A DNA stretch of 13,158 nucleotides from Methanobacteriota archaeon. Its GTDB lineage: Archaea > Thermoplasmatota > Thermoplasmata > RBG-16-68-12. The position numbers and the translations under genes are program-made. Shown piece by piece: positions 6,636 through 13,158 of this stretch. The notes beneath the pieces were generated by a model. It was not told the DNA's origin and ran no database searches. It was given only the letters and a program-made list of their open reading frames with translations. Every line of letters starts with the position of its first letter. Position 1 is the stretch's first letter. The stretch is from the NCBI GenBank assembly GCA_005878325.1, contig VBMR01000075.1, positions 1-13,158 of the forward strand. Reading direction: 5' to 3'.

Positions 6636-7910
6636 TCATGCGTCCCGGATACGGGCCGCCCATAGGACCGCGGACCCTGCGACGACCAGTCCAACACTCG
6701 TTGCGAACGCCCATCCATATCCGAGGAATCCTGCTGCGAAACCGCCGGCGAGCGGCCCCAGGATTGATCCGAATCCTTGGACCGCGTTGAAGGCACCGAA
6801 CGCACGGGCCCGTCTTGCTTTCGGTGCGAGACGTGACGCGAGCGTGGAACCCGCGACGTTGATTACGGCCCAGCAGACGCCGACGCCGGCGTGGAGCCCG
6901 ACGACCAGGCCGAGTCGCGCGAGGTCATGAATGCCTGTGAGCCCTAAGATGAAAAAGGACCCGAACAGTACGGACCGCCCCAGCGACCCGTACACTTGCA
7001 TCGTTCCGCTCCCGCGGGCCGAGACCCAGTCGGCGACCCGCGGATACACGGCGATCGAAGCGACCTGACTCGCAATGTAGATCGCAAAGATCTGCGAACT
7101 CCCCAGGCCATAGACCTGGGTCAAGAAGATCGGAAAGAAACTGTAGAACGCCGTGAAGCCTGCGAACCAGAGGAACACACACGCCAGGAAGACGCGGAAG
7201 GACTTGGGCATCCGGAGGTGCCCTACGTCCTGCGGTCCGACGAAGTTCATGACGCGCAACGGGAGGTAGCGGCCGCGCTCGACCCGCAGATTGGAGTCCG
7301 CGACGGTCACGCTCGTGCGATCCAAATGACGGGATGTCATCGGTGCGGCAATGAGAACGATGAGGCCCGCGAAGAACGACATCCCCGCGCCCACGAGGAA
7401 GAGGGCCCGCATCGACGACAGAGGCCCTCCCATGAATCCCCCATTGACCGCGAGCCAGGACGCCGCGAAGGCCAGACCGAGCGTCCACCCCGCGGCGGTG
7501 ATCCGACTCACGAAGGCGAGTCGGCCGGGCCAGTCCTTGCGGTCGGAGGTCTCCATGAGGAGGACTGTCCCCGCGGGCCCGCTGGCCGCGCCGAGACACC
7601 CGGCGAGGAGGTTCGCAATGTAAAACTCGGACATCGTCCGACTGGCGGCCATCGCGACGAGAGCGACGCCGCTGCCGACGAATCCGATGAGGAGGAACGG
7701 CTTGCGCAGTTCGAAACGGTCCGAGAGGCCGCCCCAGAGCATGAAGGCCGGGACCGATGCGATGCTCGTCGCGGCGGCGATGATGCCCACGTTGACCAGG
7801 TTTCCGCCGAGGGCGTACGCAAAGAGGAGAATGAGGGTGGACGTGGCGCCGCCGGAGATGCCTTGCGGCAGGTACGCATACACCCATGTTGACTTGTTTG
7901 CACGGCCCAT
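6636..7910 (-). CDS. Major facilitator superfamily transporter
   Basis: A 424-residue integral membrane protein with about 12 predicted hydrophobic segments in two halves, joined by a polar loop at about 191-237. The MFS signature between helices 2 and 3 is GGLSDRFELRKPF, starting near residue 60. A second-half counterpart (YPRVADWVSARGSG) and a late glycine-rich pair (FGSILGPLAGGFAAGFLGYG) fit drug- or sugar-type exporters of the family. The substrate cannot be read from sequence. The ATG at 7910 is preferred to a GTG at 7943, because likely TATA boxes (AAATATTG at 7954-7947 or ACATAAAG at 7965-7958, minus strand) put transcription start at about 7924-7935. The 54-nt gap before the dehydrogenase gene leaves open whether they are cotranscribed. 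Confidence 0.88.
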   Translation of the reverse strand: MGRANKSTWVYAYLPQGISGGATSTLILLFAYALGGNLVNVGIIAAATSIASVPAFMLWGGLSDRFELRKPFLLIGFVGSGVALVAMAASRTMSEFYIANLLAGCLGAASGPAGTVLLMETSDRKDWPGRLAFVSRITAAGWTLGLAFAASWLAVNGGFMGGPLSSMRALFLVGAGMSFFAGLIVLIAAPMTSRHLDRTSVTVADSNLRVERGRYLPLRVMNFVGPQDVGHLRMPKSFRVFLACVFLWFAGFTAFYSFFPIFLTQVYGLGSSQIFAIYIASQVASIAVYPRVADWVSARGSGTMQVYGSLGRSVLFGSFFILGLTGIHDLARLGLVVGLHAGVGVCWAVINVAGSTLASRLAPKARRARAFGAFNAVQGFGSILGPLAGGFAAGFLGYGWAFATSVGLVVAGSAVLWAARIRDA

Positions 7911-7944
7911 CCCAGACTCTCGAGTGGAACCCGCGCATCCCACA

Positions 7945-8020
7945 CCAATATTTGGGCTTTATGTCCATGGCTATCAAGGGAGAGAAAGACCGGTGGAAAT
8001 GGGCGCGGCGAAGCTTTATC
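7945..8020. promoter_or_regulatory. Divergent promoter region between MFS gene and ABC importer operon
   Basis: The near-palindrome CCAATATTTGG at 7945-7955 holds the likely minus-strand TATA box of the MFS gene. On the plus strand GCTTTATC at 8013-8020 is centred about 26 nt before the GTG at 8043, so the binding-protein mRNA should be leaderless. No operator is identifiable with confidence. Confidence 0.45.
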
Positions 8021-8042
8021 ACCGAGGGGACTTCGGGGGCTA

Positions 8043-9110
8043 GTGGGACATCTTCGCACGAACGTCGCCTTCGCGGCGGTAGCGATCGCGTCCGTCTTTC
8101 TTTCTGGGGCCGTCCTCTCCGGTTATCTGTCGACGGCTCCTACCGGGTTCGCGCTCCGACTCGGTTACTTCCCCAACGTGACACACGCGCAGGCGCTCTA
8201 CGGGATCGCCACCGGGGCCTATGAGAGGGCTCTCCACCAAGCATTGGGAATGGATTTCTCGATCCAACCGCACGCATTCAATGCAGGCCCCGCGGCGATT
8301 ACGGCGCTTTTGTCCAACCATGTCGACATGGTGTTTGTGGGCCCATCGCCCACTCTGAACGGTCTATCCGTCGCCCCGGACATCCTCCGAGTGATTGCGG
8401 GCGCCTCGAGCGGCGGAGCCTTATTCGTGGTCCAACCCTATGTGAACTTGACGACGGATGCGGGATACGGCGGAAAGAAATTCGCAACGCCCCAATGGGG
8501 GAACACGCAGGATATCGCACTGAGACACTACCTCTTGACAAAGGGGCACAGGACGCTCGATCAAGGCGGGGACGTCGATATCATCAACGTAGCGAACGCG
8601 GAGATCCTCACGTTGTTCAAGCTCGGTCGGATCGACGGCGCGTGGGTTCCGGAACCGTGGGGGACCCGTTTGATTAAAGAGGCGAATGGAAAGGCAATCC
8701 TAGACGAACGGACCCTGTGGCTCGAGACGAACGGAGAGTTCGTGTCGACCCAGCTTGTGACGACGAAACGGTACCGGGAACAACACCCGGACGTCATCAC
8801 CGCGTTTCTTCGTGCCTATGTGAACGTGACCCTCCTCCTGCAACGGGAGAAAAAATCCGACCTGGAGATCATCAACGGGGAATTCAAGAACCTGACCACG
8901 AGCTCGCTCGACGAGGACATCATTGCCGACGCGTTCGGAAATATGAATGTCACGTACGACCCAATCGCCCCATCGCTGCGAACGTACCTCGCCTGGACGC
9001 AAGACCTGGAGTTCCTGTCCCGCGATGTGCGCCTTGACTCGCTATACGACCTCACCCTGTTGAATCAGATTCTGGAAGAGAAGGGACTTCCACCGGTGAC
9101 CGGATTATGA
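8043..9110 (+). CDS. ABC importer substrate-binding protein, nitrate/sulfonate/taurine class
   Basis: A 355-residue extracytoplasmic binding protein of the NMT1/SsuA/TauA/NrtA-like superfamily. A hydrophobic segment at about 7-28 (NVAFAAVAIASVFLSGAVLS) acts as signal or membrane anchor; there is no lipobox cysteine. The mature part begins with FALRLGYFPNVTHAQAL, the standard first strand and ligand loop. GPAAITALLSNHVDMVFVGP (82-101), KKFATPQWGNTQDIALRHYL (about 145-164), and ILTLFKLGRIDGAWVPEPWG (188-207) are family-typical pocket elements. The ligand (sulfonate, nitrate, bicarbonate or a pyrimidine) is not determined by these motifs. The GTG at 8043 is placed at the expected transcription start after GCTTTATC, so a leaderless message is likely. 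The stop overlaps the ATPase start (ATGA). Confidence 0.9.
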   Translation: MGHLRTNVAFAAVAIASVFLSGAVLSGYLSTAPTGFALRLGYFPNVTHAQALYGIATGAYERALHQALGMDFSIQPHAFNAGPAAITALLSNHVDMVFVGPSPTLNGLSVAPDILRVIAGASSGGALFVVQPYVNLTTDAGYGGKKFATPQWGNTQDIALRHYLLTKGHRTLDQGGDVDIINVANAEILTLFKLGRIDGAWVPEPWGTRLIKEANGKAILDERTLWLETNGEFVSTQLVTTKRYREQHPDVITAFLRAYVNVTLLLQREKKSDLEIINGEFKNLTTSSLDEDIIADAFGNMNVTYDPIAPSLRTYLAWTQDLEFLSRDVRLDSLYDLTLLNQILEEKGLPPVTGL

Positions 9111-9895
9111 CGGGCGCCGCGCTGAAACTCGTCATGCTCGGAAAACAGTTCGAGGCGAAGGTCGAGAGGCTGAACGCCCTGCGGGATGTGAACCTGGAAA
9201 TCCGAGAAGGCGAATTCGTCACGATCGTCGGACCGTCGGGTTGCGGAAAGTCCACTTTGTTGATGTTGGTCGCGGGCCTCCAAGTGCCAACGGCCGGGTG
9301 GGTCGAGATGGATGGTCAGCCGGTTCATGGTCCGGGAGCCGACCGGGTCGTCGTGTTTCAGGACGGAGCCCTGTTCCCATGGCTGGACGTCCAGGGGAAC
9401 GTCGAATTTGGCCTTCGGGTGGCCGGCGTCCGGCGCGCCAAACGAGCGCAACGGGTCCGCGAGTTCATCAAGATGGTACAGCTCGAGAAGTTCGCCCACG
9501 CCCGGGTCCACGAATTATCGGGCGGGATGAAACAGAGGGTCGCGCTGGCGCGCGCCCTCGTCCTTCGGCCGCGGGTCCTCCTGATGGACGAGCCGTTCGC
9601 CGCCCTCGATGTGCACACCCGCGAAGAGATGCAATCAGTCGTCCAGGATCTGTGGCTCCGAAGCGGCACGACGACACTGTTCGTGACCCACGATGTCCGT
9701 GAGTCGGCGGTCCTCGGAGACCGGATCGTCGTGATGACGCATCGACCCGGGACAGTCAGCGCGATCTTGGAGAACCACGCGCCAAGGCCGAGAACGCTGA
9801 ACGACCCGGAGGTCTTGGACGCAATCCAGCGCTCGAACGACATCCTGAAAGCCGAGGTCGAATGGTCGAACAGTCAGGCCAAGCTCGCACCATGA
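9107..9895 (+). CDS. ABC importer ATPase, nitrate/sulfonate/taurine class
   Basis: A 262-residue nucleotide-binding subunit, on the cytoplasmic face, that powers the importer. Walker A GPSGCGKST is at 42-50, the Q-loop at Gln85 (VVFQDGALFPW), signature LSGGM at 137-141, Walker B VLLMDEP at 157-163, D-loop ALD at 166-168 and H-loop His195 (FVTHDV). MDEPFAALDVHTR is the form seen in SsuB/TauB/NrtD subunits. All catalytic residues are present. The ATG at 9107 overlaps the previous stop and has GGTGA at 9095-9099 as a ribosome site with a 7-nt spacer. It is the middle gene of a three-gene operon. Confidence 0.93.
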   Translation: MTGAALKLVMLGKQFEAKVERLNALRDVNLEIREGEFVTIVGPSGCGKSTLLMLVAGLQVPTAGWVEMDGQPVHGPGADRVVVFQDGALFPWLDVQGNVEFGLRVAGVRRAKRAQRVREFIKMVQLEKFAHARVHELSGGMKQRVALARALVLRPRVLLMDEPFAALDVHTREEMQSVVQDLWLRSGTTTLFVTHDVRESAVLGDRIVVMTHRPGTVSAILENHAPRPRTLNDPEVLDAIQRSNDILKAEVEWSNSQAKLAP

Positions 9896-10689
9896 TGCGC
9901 CGCCGCGAGCACAGTCTCGCTTGGGAGTTTCGCCATCTCATCCCGATGGTGGCGATTGCGCTTGCTGCCCTCACTCTCTGGCAGGCGATGGTGAGCCTAA
10001 GGGTCTGGCCCCCGTACCTCTTCGCGGGTCCCACGGAGGCCGTCCGCGCCCTCGTGGAGTTGTGGAACAGGGCCCTGCTCCCCCGGGCCATCGTGGCAAC
10101 TCTCCAGAGGCTCGCGGTCGGCTTCCTTATCTCGCTCGTCTTGGGCGCCCTTCTGGCGTTCATCATGGTGCGATTCACCACGTTCGGAAAGGCCCTCCAA
10201 CCCTATATCCTCGGGCTGCAAACGTTCCCGTCCATTGCATGGGTGCCCCTCGCCCTGATTTGGTTCGGGTTCTCGGAAACCACCCTTCTCTTCGTCACGA
10301 TCATCGGTTCCGTTTTCGGGGTCAGCATATCGTTCGCCGACGCTCTGCGAACCGTGCCGCCCGTCTATCTCCAAGCGGCGCGCAACATGGGCTCCGATGG
10401 AATGGACCTGATCCTCCGTGTGACCGTCCCGGCCGCCCTACCCCACCTCATCTCGGCAGCGAAAGTCGGGTGGGCGTTCGCGTGGCGGTCGCTTATTGGG
10501 GCGGAAATCATCTTCGCCTCGGTCGGGATCGGATTCCTGCTGAACATCCGCGCGACTGTCCCGGACATCGGTGGGGTCATGGGCGTGATGCTCGTGATCC
10601 TCGTCATCGGCATCGTTGTGGACCAGCTGGCCTTCTCCAAGATACAGGAGTGGGCGAGTCGGAGGAGAGGTCTCCTGGCACACCGATGA
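9892..10689 (+). CDS. ABC importer permease, SsuC/TauC-type
   Basis: A 265-residue inner-membrane permease with about six hydrophobic segments (for example PMVAIALAALTLWQAMV, LAVGFLISLVLGALLAFIM, FVTIIGSVFGVSISFA and GVMLVILVIGIVVDQLAF). The coupling-helix EAA motif reads QAARNMGSDGMDLILRVTVP at 161-180, with the conserved glycine, and docks the ATPase. QTFPSIAWVPLALIWFG at 110-126 is typical of the sulfonate/nitrate branch. I choose the ATG at 9892 because ATGA overlaps the ATPase stop exactly as at the previous junction; an in-frame ATG at 9862 would add 10 residues. A single permease gene suggests a homodimer. Confidence 0.92.
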   Translation: MMRRREHSLAWEFRHLIPMVAIALAALTLWQAMVSLRVWPPYLFAGPTEAVRALVELWNRALLPRAIVATLQRLAVGFLISLVLGALLAFIMVRFTTFGKALQPYILGLQTFPSIAWVPLALIWFGFSETTLLFVTIIGSVFGVSISFADALRTVPPVYLQAARNMGSDGMDLILRVTVPAALPHLISAAKVGWAFAWRSLIGAEIIFASVGIGFLLNIRATVPDIGGVMGVMLVILVIGIVVDQLAFSKIQEWASRRRGLLAHR

Positions 10690-10720
10690 TCCGACGATCG
10701 CGCGAACAGGATCCCGCGAG

Positions 10721-11527
10721 CTAGAGAAGGTCGTAGACCAACTTGGCGGCCGCAATGAACAATACGATCACGAAAATAAGGGCCACAGAACGGGTTTTGA
10801 GCTTCGCAAGACCCCAGCGAGATCCCAGATATGAACCCACGAACACGACGGGCATGAGGATCGGAATCAGGAGATATGCATCGGGGATGGCGAAGCCCGA
10901 CGGCTGAAGGGCCAAATCCGCGAGGTATGCGACAAAGCCCACCGCAGCGGTCGGGATGATGAGCAACGAGGAGGTGCCGATCGCCTTTCGAGTCTTGCGG
11001 CCCAGGACGTAGACGAGGAGGGGAACGTTGAGCAGCCCGCCCCCAATCCCCATGGCGCCGGATAGGAACCCCGACCCCGCGGTCGCGGCCGCGGTTCCCC
11101 ACACTCGGGGGCGGGTCATATGGGATTCGTCATCCTCGTCGACGGAGCGGGCGTTTTTCAACCAGTCCCGAACCATGTAGCCGCCGAAGAGAAAGAGGAC
11201 CCCCGCGAAGAACGCCTTGAAGGTCCGCTCATTCAGCACTTTGAGGGTGAAGAAGGTGCCGATGACGGCCCCCAGGAGCGCTCCGGCCACGAGCGTCCGG
11301 CCCAGGCGGAAGTCGACGAGGCCGCGGCGGTGATGGTTCAATACGGAGGAGGCGGCGGTCGCTATCGTGAAGGTCAATGAGATCGGCACCGCGAGGTCCC
11401 TTGTGGCCGCCCCCGTAGACAGGAGAATGGGGACGAACAAGAGACCCCCGCCGAGTCCCAGGTTCGAATAGATGAACGCGACCGCGAAAATGAGGACGGC
11501 CTGGAGCACGAGGATGAGCACGTCCAC
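10721..11527 (-). CDS. TauE/SafE family anion (sulfite) exporter
   Basis: A 268-residue membrane protein with about eight hydrophobic segments in two similar halves. The repeat motif appears as SNLGLGGGLLFVPILL (21-36) and as SGFLSGAMGIGGGLLNVPLL in the second half, the hallmark of TauE/SafE (formerly DUF81) proteins. Characterised relatives move sulfite, sulfoacetate or related organic anions out of the cell. It converges on the ABC importer with a 31-nt gap, which suggests a link between sulfonate uptake and sulfite disposal, though many family members have other roles. The start GTG at 11527 lies about 26 nt from an AT-rich TTAATAGG-type box on the minus strand, consistent with a leaderless transcript; a GTG at 11521 is an alternative. 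Confidence 0.9.
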   Translation of the reverse strand: MDVLILVLQAVLIFAVAFIYSNLGLGGGLLFVPILLSTGAATRDLAVPISLTFTIATAASSVLNHHRRGLVDFRLGRTLVAGALLGAVIGTFFTLKVLNERTFKAFFAGVLFLFGGYMVRDWLKNARSVDEDDESHMTRPRVWGTAAATAGSGFLSGAMGIGGGLLNVPLLVYVLGRKTRKAIGTSSLLIIPTAAVGFVAYLADLALQPSGFAIPDAYLLIPILMPVVFVGSYLGSRWGLAKLKTRSVALIFVIVLFIAAAKLVYDLL

Positions 11528-11546
11528 ACCGCGCGTACGCCTGGCC

Positions 11547-11570
11547 CCTATTAATTACTAACGAGAATAT
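11547..11570. promoter_or_regulatory. Divergent promoter between exporter and THUMP protein
   Basis: The AT-rich segment CCTATTAATTACTAACGAG lies in the 64-nt gap. Its core TTAATTA is palindromic. Read leftward, the box centre is about 26 nt from the exporter GTG at 11527. Read rightward, the same box gives a start near 11579, or the weaker GAATATC (about 11564-11570) gives a start at about the GTG of 11592. Confidence 0.45.
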
Positions 11571-11591
11571 CGGGACCGGGCGATCGACATC

Positions 11592-12449
11592 GTGTTCCTC
11601 GTGCGGTTCGGGGAGCTGGCTCTCAAGAGTCGCTTCGTGCGACGGCAGCTGAGGGACCGGCTCGTCGCGAACATCCAGGATCTGTTCGCCGCGGAAGGAG
11701 TCGAATGCATCACAGAGGCCGATGAAGCCCGCGTCTATGTGCACGCGAACGATCAGGTGAGCGCGAGATCGATCCTGGCACGGACCTTCGGCGTCGTGTC
11801 CTTCAGCCCCGCCATCGAAGTCCATGCGGACCTTGATTCCCTTCGGAAGCCGACCCTCTCGGAGGCCGCCGACGCTCTCTCCCCCGGTCGGACATTCGCC
11901 CTTCGTGTCCGCCGCGTCGGGACCCATCCATTCTCGAGCCAAGACCTGGCCCGAAAGCTCGGAGAGGACGTTCGCGCGGCGCATCCCGACTCGCGGGTGA
12001 ATCTCTCGCGGCCGGAGGTCGAAATTCACATCGAGGTCCGCCGGAACCGTGCCTTCGTATTCCGGGAGATTCATCCGGGCCCCGGCGGTCTCCCGCTCGG
12101 CAGCCAAGGACGCGCCCTCGCCGTCGTGCGCGACGAGGCGGGTCTCGTAGCGGCTTGGATGGGCATGAAGCGCGGGTGCCGGGTCACCGTGGCGACCGCG
12201 GGGGCCACCGACCTCGTCGAACCCCTGCGAAAGTGGGACGTGCATCTGAAGGTCCTGGGCCTCCCGCAGGACGAGGAGCTCGGAGGCGTGGTTCGCGTCG
12301 CCCGCGCCGGTGCGGTATTCCTCGGGACCCGGTGGGCCGCCTTTGATTCGAAGTCTCATGACTCCCTGGCGGTGCCAGTCTTCGAGCCGGTCATAGGGCT
12401 CGCGGATAATGAGATCGAACGAATCGCCTCGCGCATCCGCACGGGCTAA
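11592..12449 (+). CDS. THUMP-domain ThiI-like protein with lost PP-loop motif
   Basis: A 285-residue protein with the plan of the tRNA 4-thiouridine synthase ThiI. It has a ferredoxin-like start (MFLVRFGELALKSRFVRRQL, 1-20), a THUMP RNA-binding domain at about 60-165 (FALRVRRVGTHPFSS; VNLSRPEVEIHIEVRRNRAF) and the linker GPGGLPLGSQGRAL at 163-176. In ThiI the next segment is a strand followed by SGGxDSPVAA and then MKRG. Here the strand and VAAWMGMKRG are present, but the ATP-binding motif is replaced by VRDEAGL at 179-185. The PP-loop domain is also shortened, yet it still ends with the ThiI-like VPVFEPVIGLADNEIERIA. I see no CxxC pair. It therefore should bind tRNA but is unlikely to adenylate it, and may be an adaptor or a repurposed paralogue. 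Start GTG at 11592; real family start (xxLVRFGELALK) fits. Confidence 0.82.
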   Translation: MFLVRFGELALKSRFVRRQLRDRLVANIQDLFAAEGVECITEADEARVYVHANDQVSARSILARTFGVVSFSPAIEVHADLDSLRKPTLSEAADALSPGRTFALRVRRVGTHPFSSQDLARKLGEDVRAAHPDSRVNLSRPEVEIHIEVRRNRAFVFREIHPGPGGLPLGSQGRALAVVRDEAGLVAAWMGMKRGCRVTVATAGATDLVEPLRKWDVHLKVLGLPQDEELGGVVRVARAGAVFLGTRWAAFDSKSHDSLAVPVFEPVIGLADNEIERIASRIRTG

Positions 12450-12452
12450 GGC

Positions 12453-13118
12453 TCATTTTCCGGTTCGACCGTGGCGGGTAATACTCGGGCGGATCTTCTC
12501 GGCCCCCTTGCCCTTGTATCCCAGGCCGCGTCCCTTCTTGCCCGCGGAGGTGAGGCCTCGGAAGACCCGGCCGCGGTTCTCGGGAGCGCAAATCCAGTTG
12601 ATCTTCGGATCGTTTCGAATGACCGGATGCTGCGGATCCACCAGGATGACCTCGTAATATTTGTGCATCCCGTCCTCCCCGAGCCAGTACGAGTTGAGCA
12701 CCTCCATGTTTGGATAGTGACGCGCGGTCCGTTCCTCCGCTATGCGCTGGATCGACTTCGCCATGGTGAACTTCACAAGGCCCCGGCGCTTCGGATGGCG
12801 CCCCCCCATCGGCTTCGGCCTTCGACGTCCGCCCCGGCGGACCCGGGCGCGCACGAGGACGTAGCCTTGTTTCGCGCGGTAGCCGAGTTCACGAGCCCGA
12901 TTCACGCGCGTCGGCCGTTCGATCCGCGCGAATGCAGGACCTCGCCGCCACTCGACCATCCGCTGAAAATGCGCTTCCTTCACGACGCCGCTCCGCGGGT
13001 TCCTCCACGCCTGTTTCACGAAAGAGTAGAGGTTCCGCGGACGAGCCGGCACTTTCGCCGCCGCCTCGCCGCCGATGTTCAGCTCCGGTTCCGGAGCCGT
13101 TGGGGTTTCTTCGGCCAT
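12453..13118 (-). CDS. rpl15e: Large-subunit ribosomal protein L15e with N-terminal extension
   Basis: A 221-residue protein of the archaeal/eukaryotic 50S/60S subunit. NLYSFVKQAWRNPRSG, RARELGYRAKQGYVLVRARV, GGRRRPKPMGGRHPKRRG, EERTARHYPNMEVLNSYWLG, YYEVILVDPQHPVIRND and FRGLTSAGKKGRGLGYKGKG are all L15e hallmarks, and the Arg/Lys-rich middle and tail contact 23S rRNA. Archaeal L15e is usually about 195 residues and starts close to the YSF/YHY segment; here about 28 residues rich in Glu, Ala and Pro precede it. A GTG at 13052 (MPARPRNLYSF) would give a standard-length protein, so the extension depends on the start chosen. The ATG at 13118 is kept because it is the strongest codon and the frame is open. 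It converges on the THUMP gene with only 3 nt between stops. Confidence 0.93.
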   Translation of the reverse strand: MAEETPTAPEPELNIGGEAAAKVPARPRNLYSFVKQAWRNPRSGVVKEAHFQRMVEWRRGPAFARIERPTRVNRARELGYRAKQGYVLVRARVRRGGRRRPKPMGGRHPKRRGLVKFTMAKSIQRIAEERTARHYPNMEVLNSYWLGEDGMHKYYEVILVDPQHPVIRNDPKINWICAPENRGRVFRGLTSAGKKGRGLGYKGKGAEKIRPSITRHGRTGK

Positions 13119-13158
13119 GGCCCGTACCCCTGGATTTGCGGATTCGCCCGAAGGTACA

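Noticed and set aside
6925..8022. A 365-codon minus-strand frame overlapping the MFS gene
   Set aside because: It is another frame of the MFS coding sequence, rich in Arg and His, with no membrane segments; the MFS frame has about 12.
11229..12359. A 376-codon minus-strand reading frame opposite the THUMP gene and the TauE-like gene
   Set aside because: It crosses a divergent promoter and two well-supported genes and is rich in Arg, Gly and Pro, as expected for antisense frames of high-GC genes.

Overview
The window is chromosomal DNA from an archaeon. The lineage markers are an L15e-type ribosomal protein (archaeal/eukaryotic only), archaeal TATA-type promoters placed about 26 nt before starts that seem to be leaderless, Shine-Dalgarno sequences that match an archaeal 16S tail (GGTGAT, GAGGTG), and a tRNA-Leu with no encoded CCA. 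The high GC, leaderless starts and gene content suggest a high-GC uncultured Thermoplasmatota-like lineage; that placement is inference. I see no insertion sequence, phage gene or CRISPR array, and most of the window reads as ordinary genome.

Layout from left to right. Positions 1-2936 (minus) hold a three-gene operon for sugar-nucleotide and glycan synthesis: a phosphohexosamine/phosphohexose mutase, a bifunctional sugar-1-phosphate nucleotidylyltransferase with a left-handed beta-helix acetyltransferase domain, and a family-4 glycosyltransferase cut by the window edge. A shared TATA element at about 3000 drives this operon one way and a 74-residue basic protein of unknown function the other way. 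Next come tRNA-Leu(CAG) at 3462-3546 and a noncoding stretch of about 390 bases with an AT-rich island and strong hairpins that form the probable 5' leader of the next gene.

Positions 3940-5385 (plus) encode a class III aminotransferase resembling glutamate-1-semialdehyde aminomutase. Converging on it (5401-6581, minus) is a saccharopine-dehydrogenase-family oxidoreductase that is split by a one-base deletion in a G run. Behind that lies an MFS transporter (6636-7910, minus). Positions 8043-10689 (plus) encode a tightly coupled ABC importer of the nitrate/sulfonate/taurine class (binding protein, ATPase, permease, with ATGA overlaps). It converges on a TauE/SafE-type anion exporter (10721-11527, minus), so uptake of an organosulfonate and release of sulfite is a reasonable but unproven reading. 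No desulfonating enzyme is in view.

Positions 11592-12449 (plus) encode a THUMP protein with the overall plan of ThiI whose PP-loop ATP-binding motif has been lost. It converges on the ribosomal protein L15e gene (12453-13118, minus), which carries an N-terminal extension. The points most worth following are the catalytically degenerate ThiI relative, the frameshifted dehydrogenase, the structured leader before the aminotransferase, and the importer/exporter pairing.
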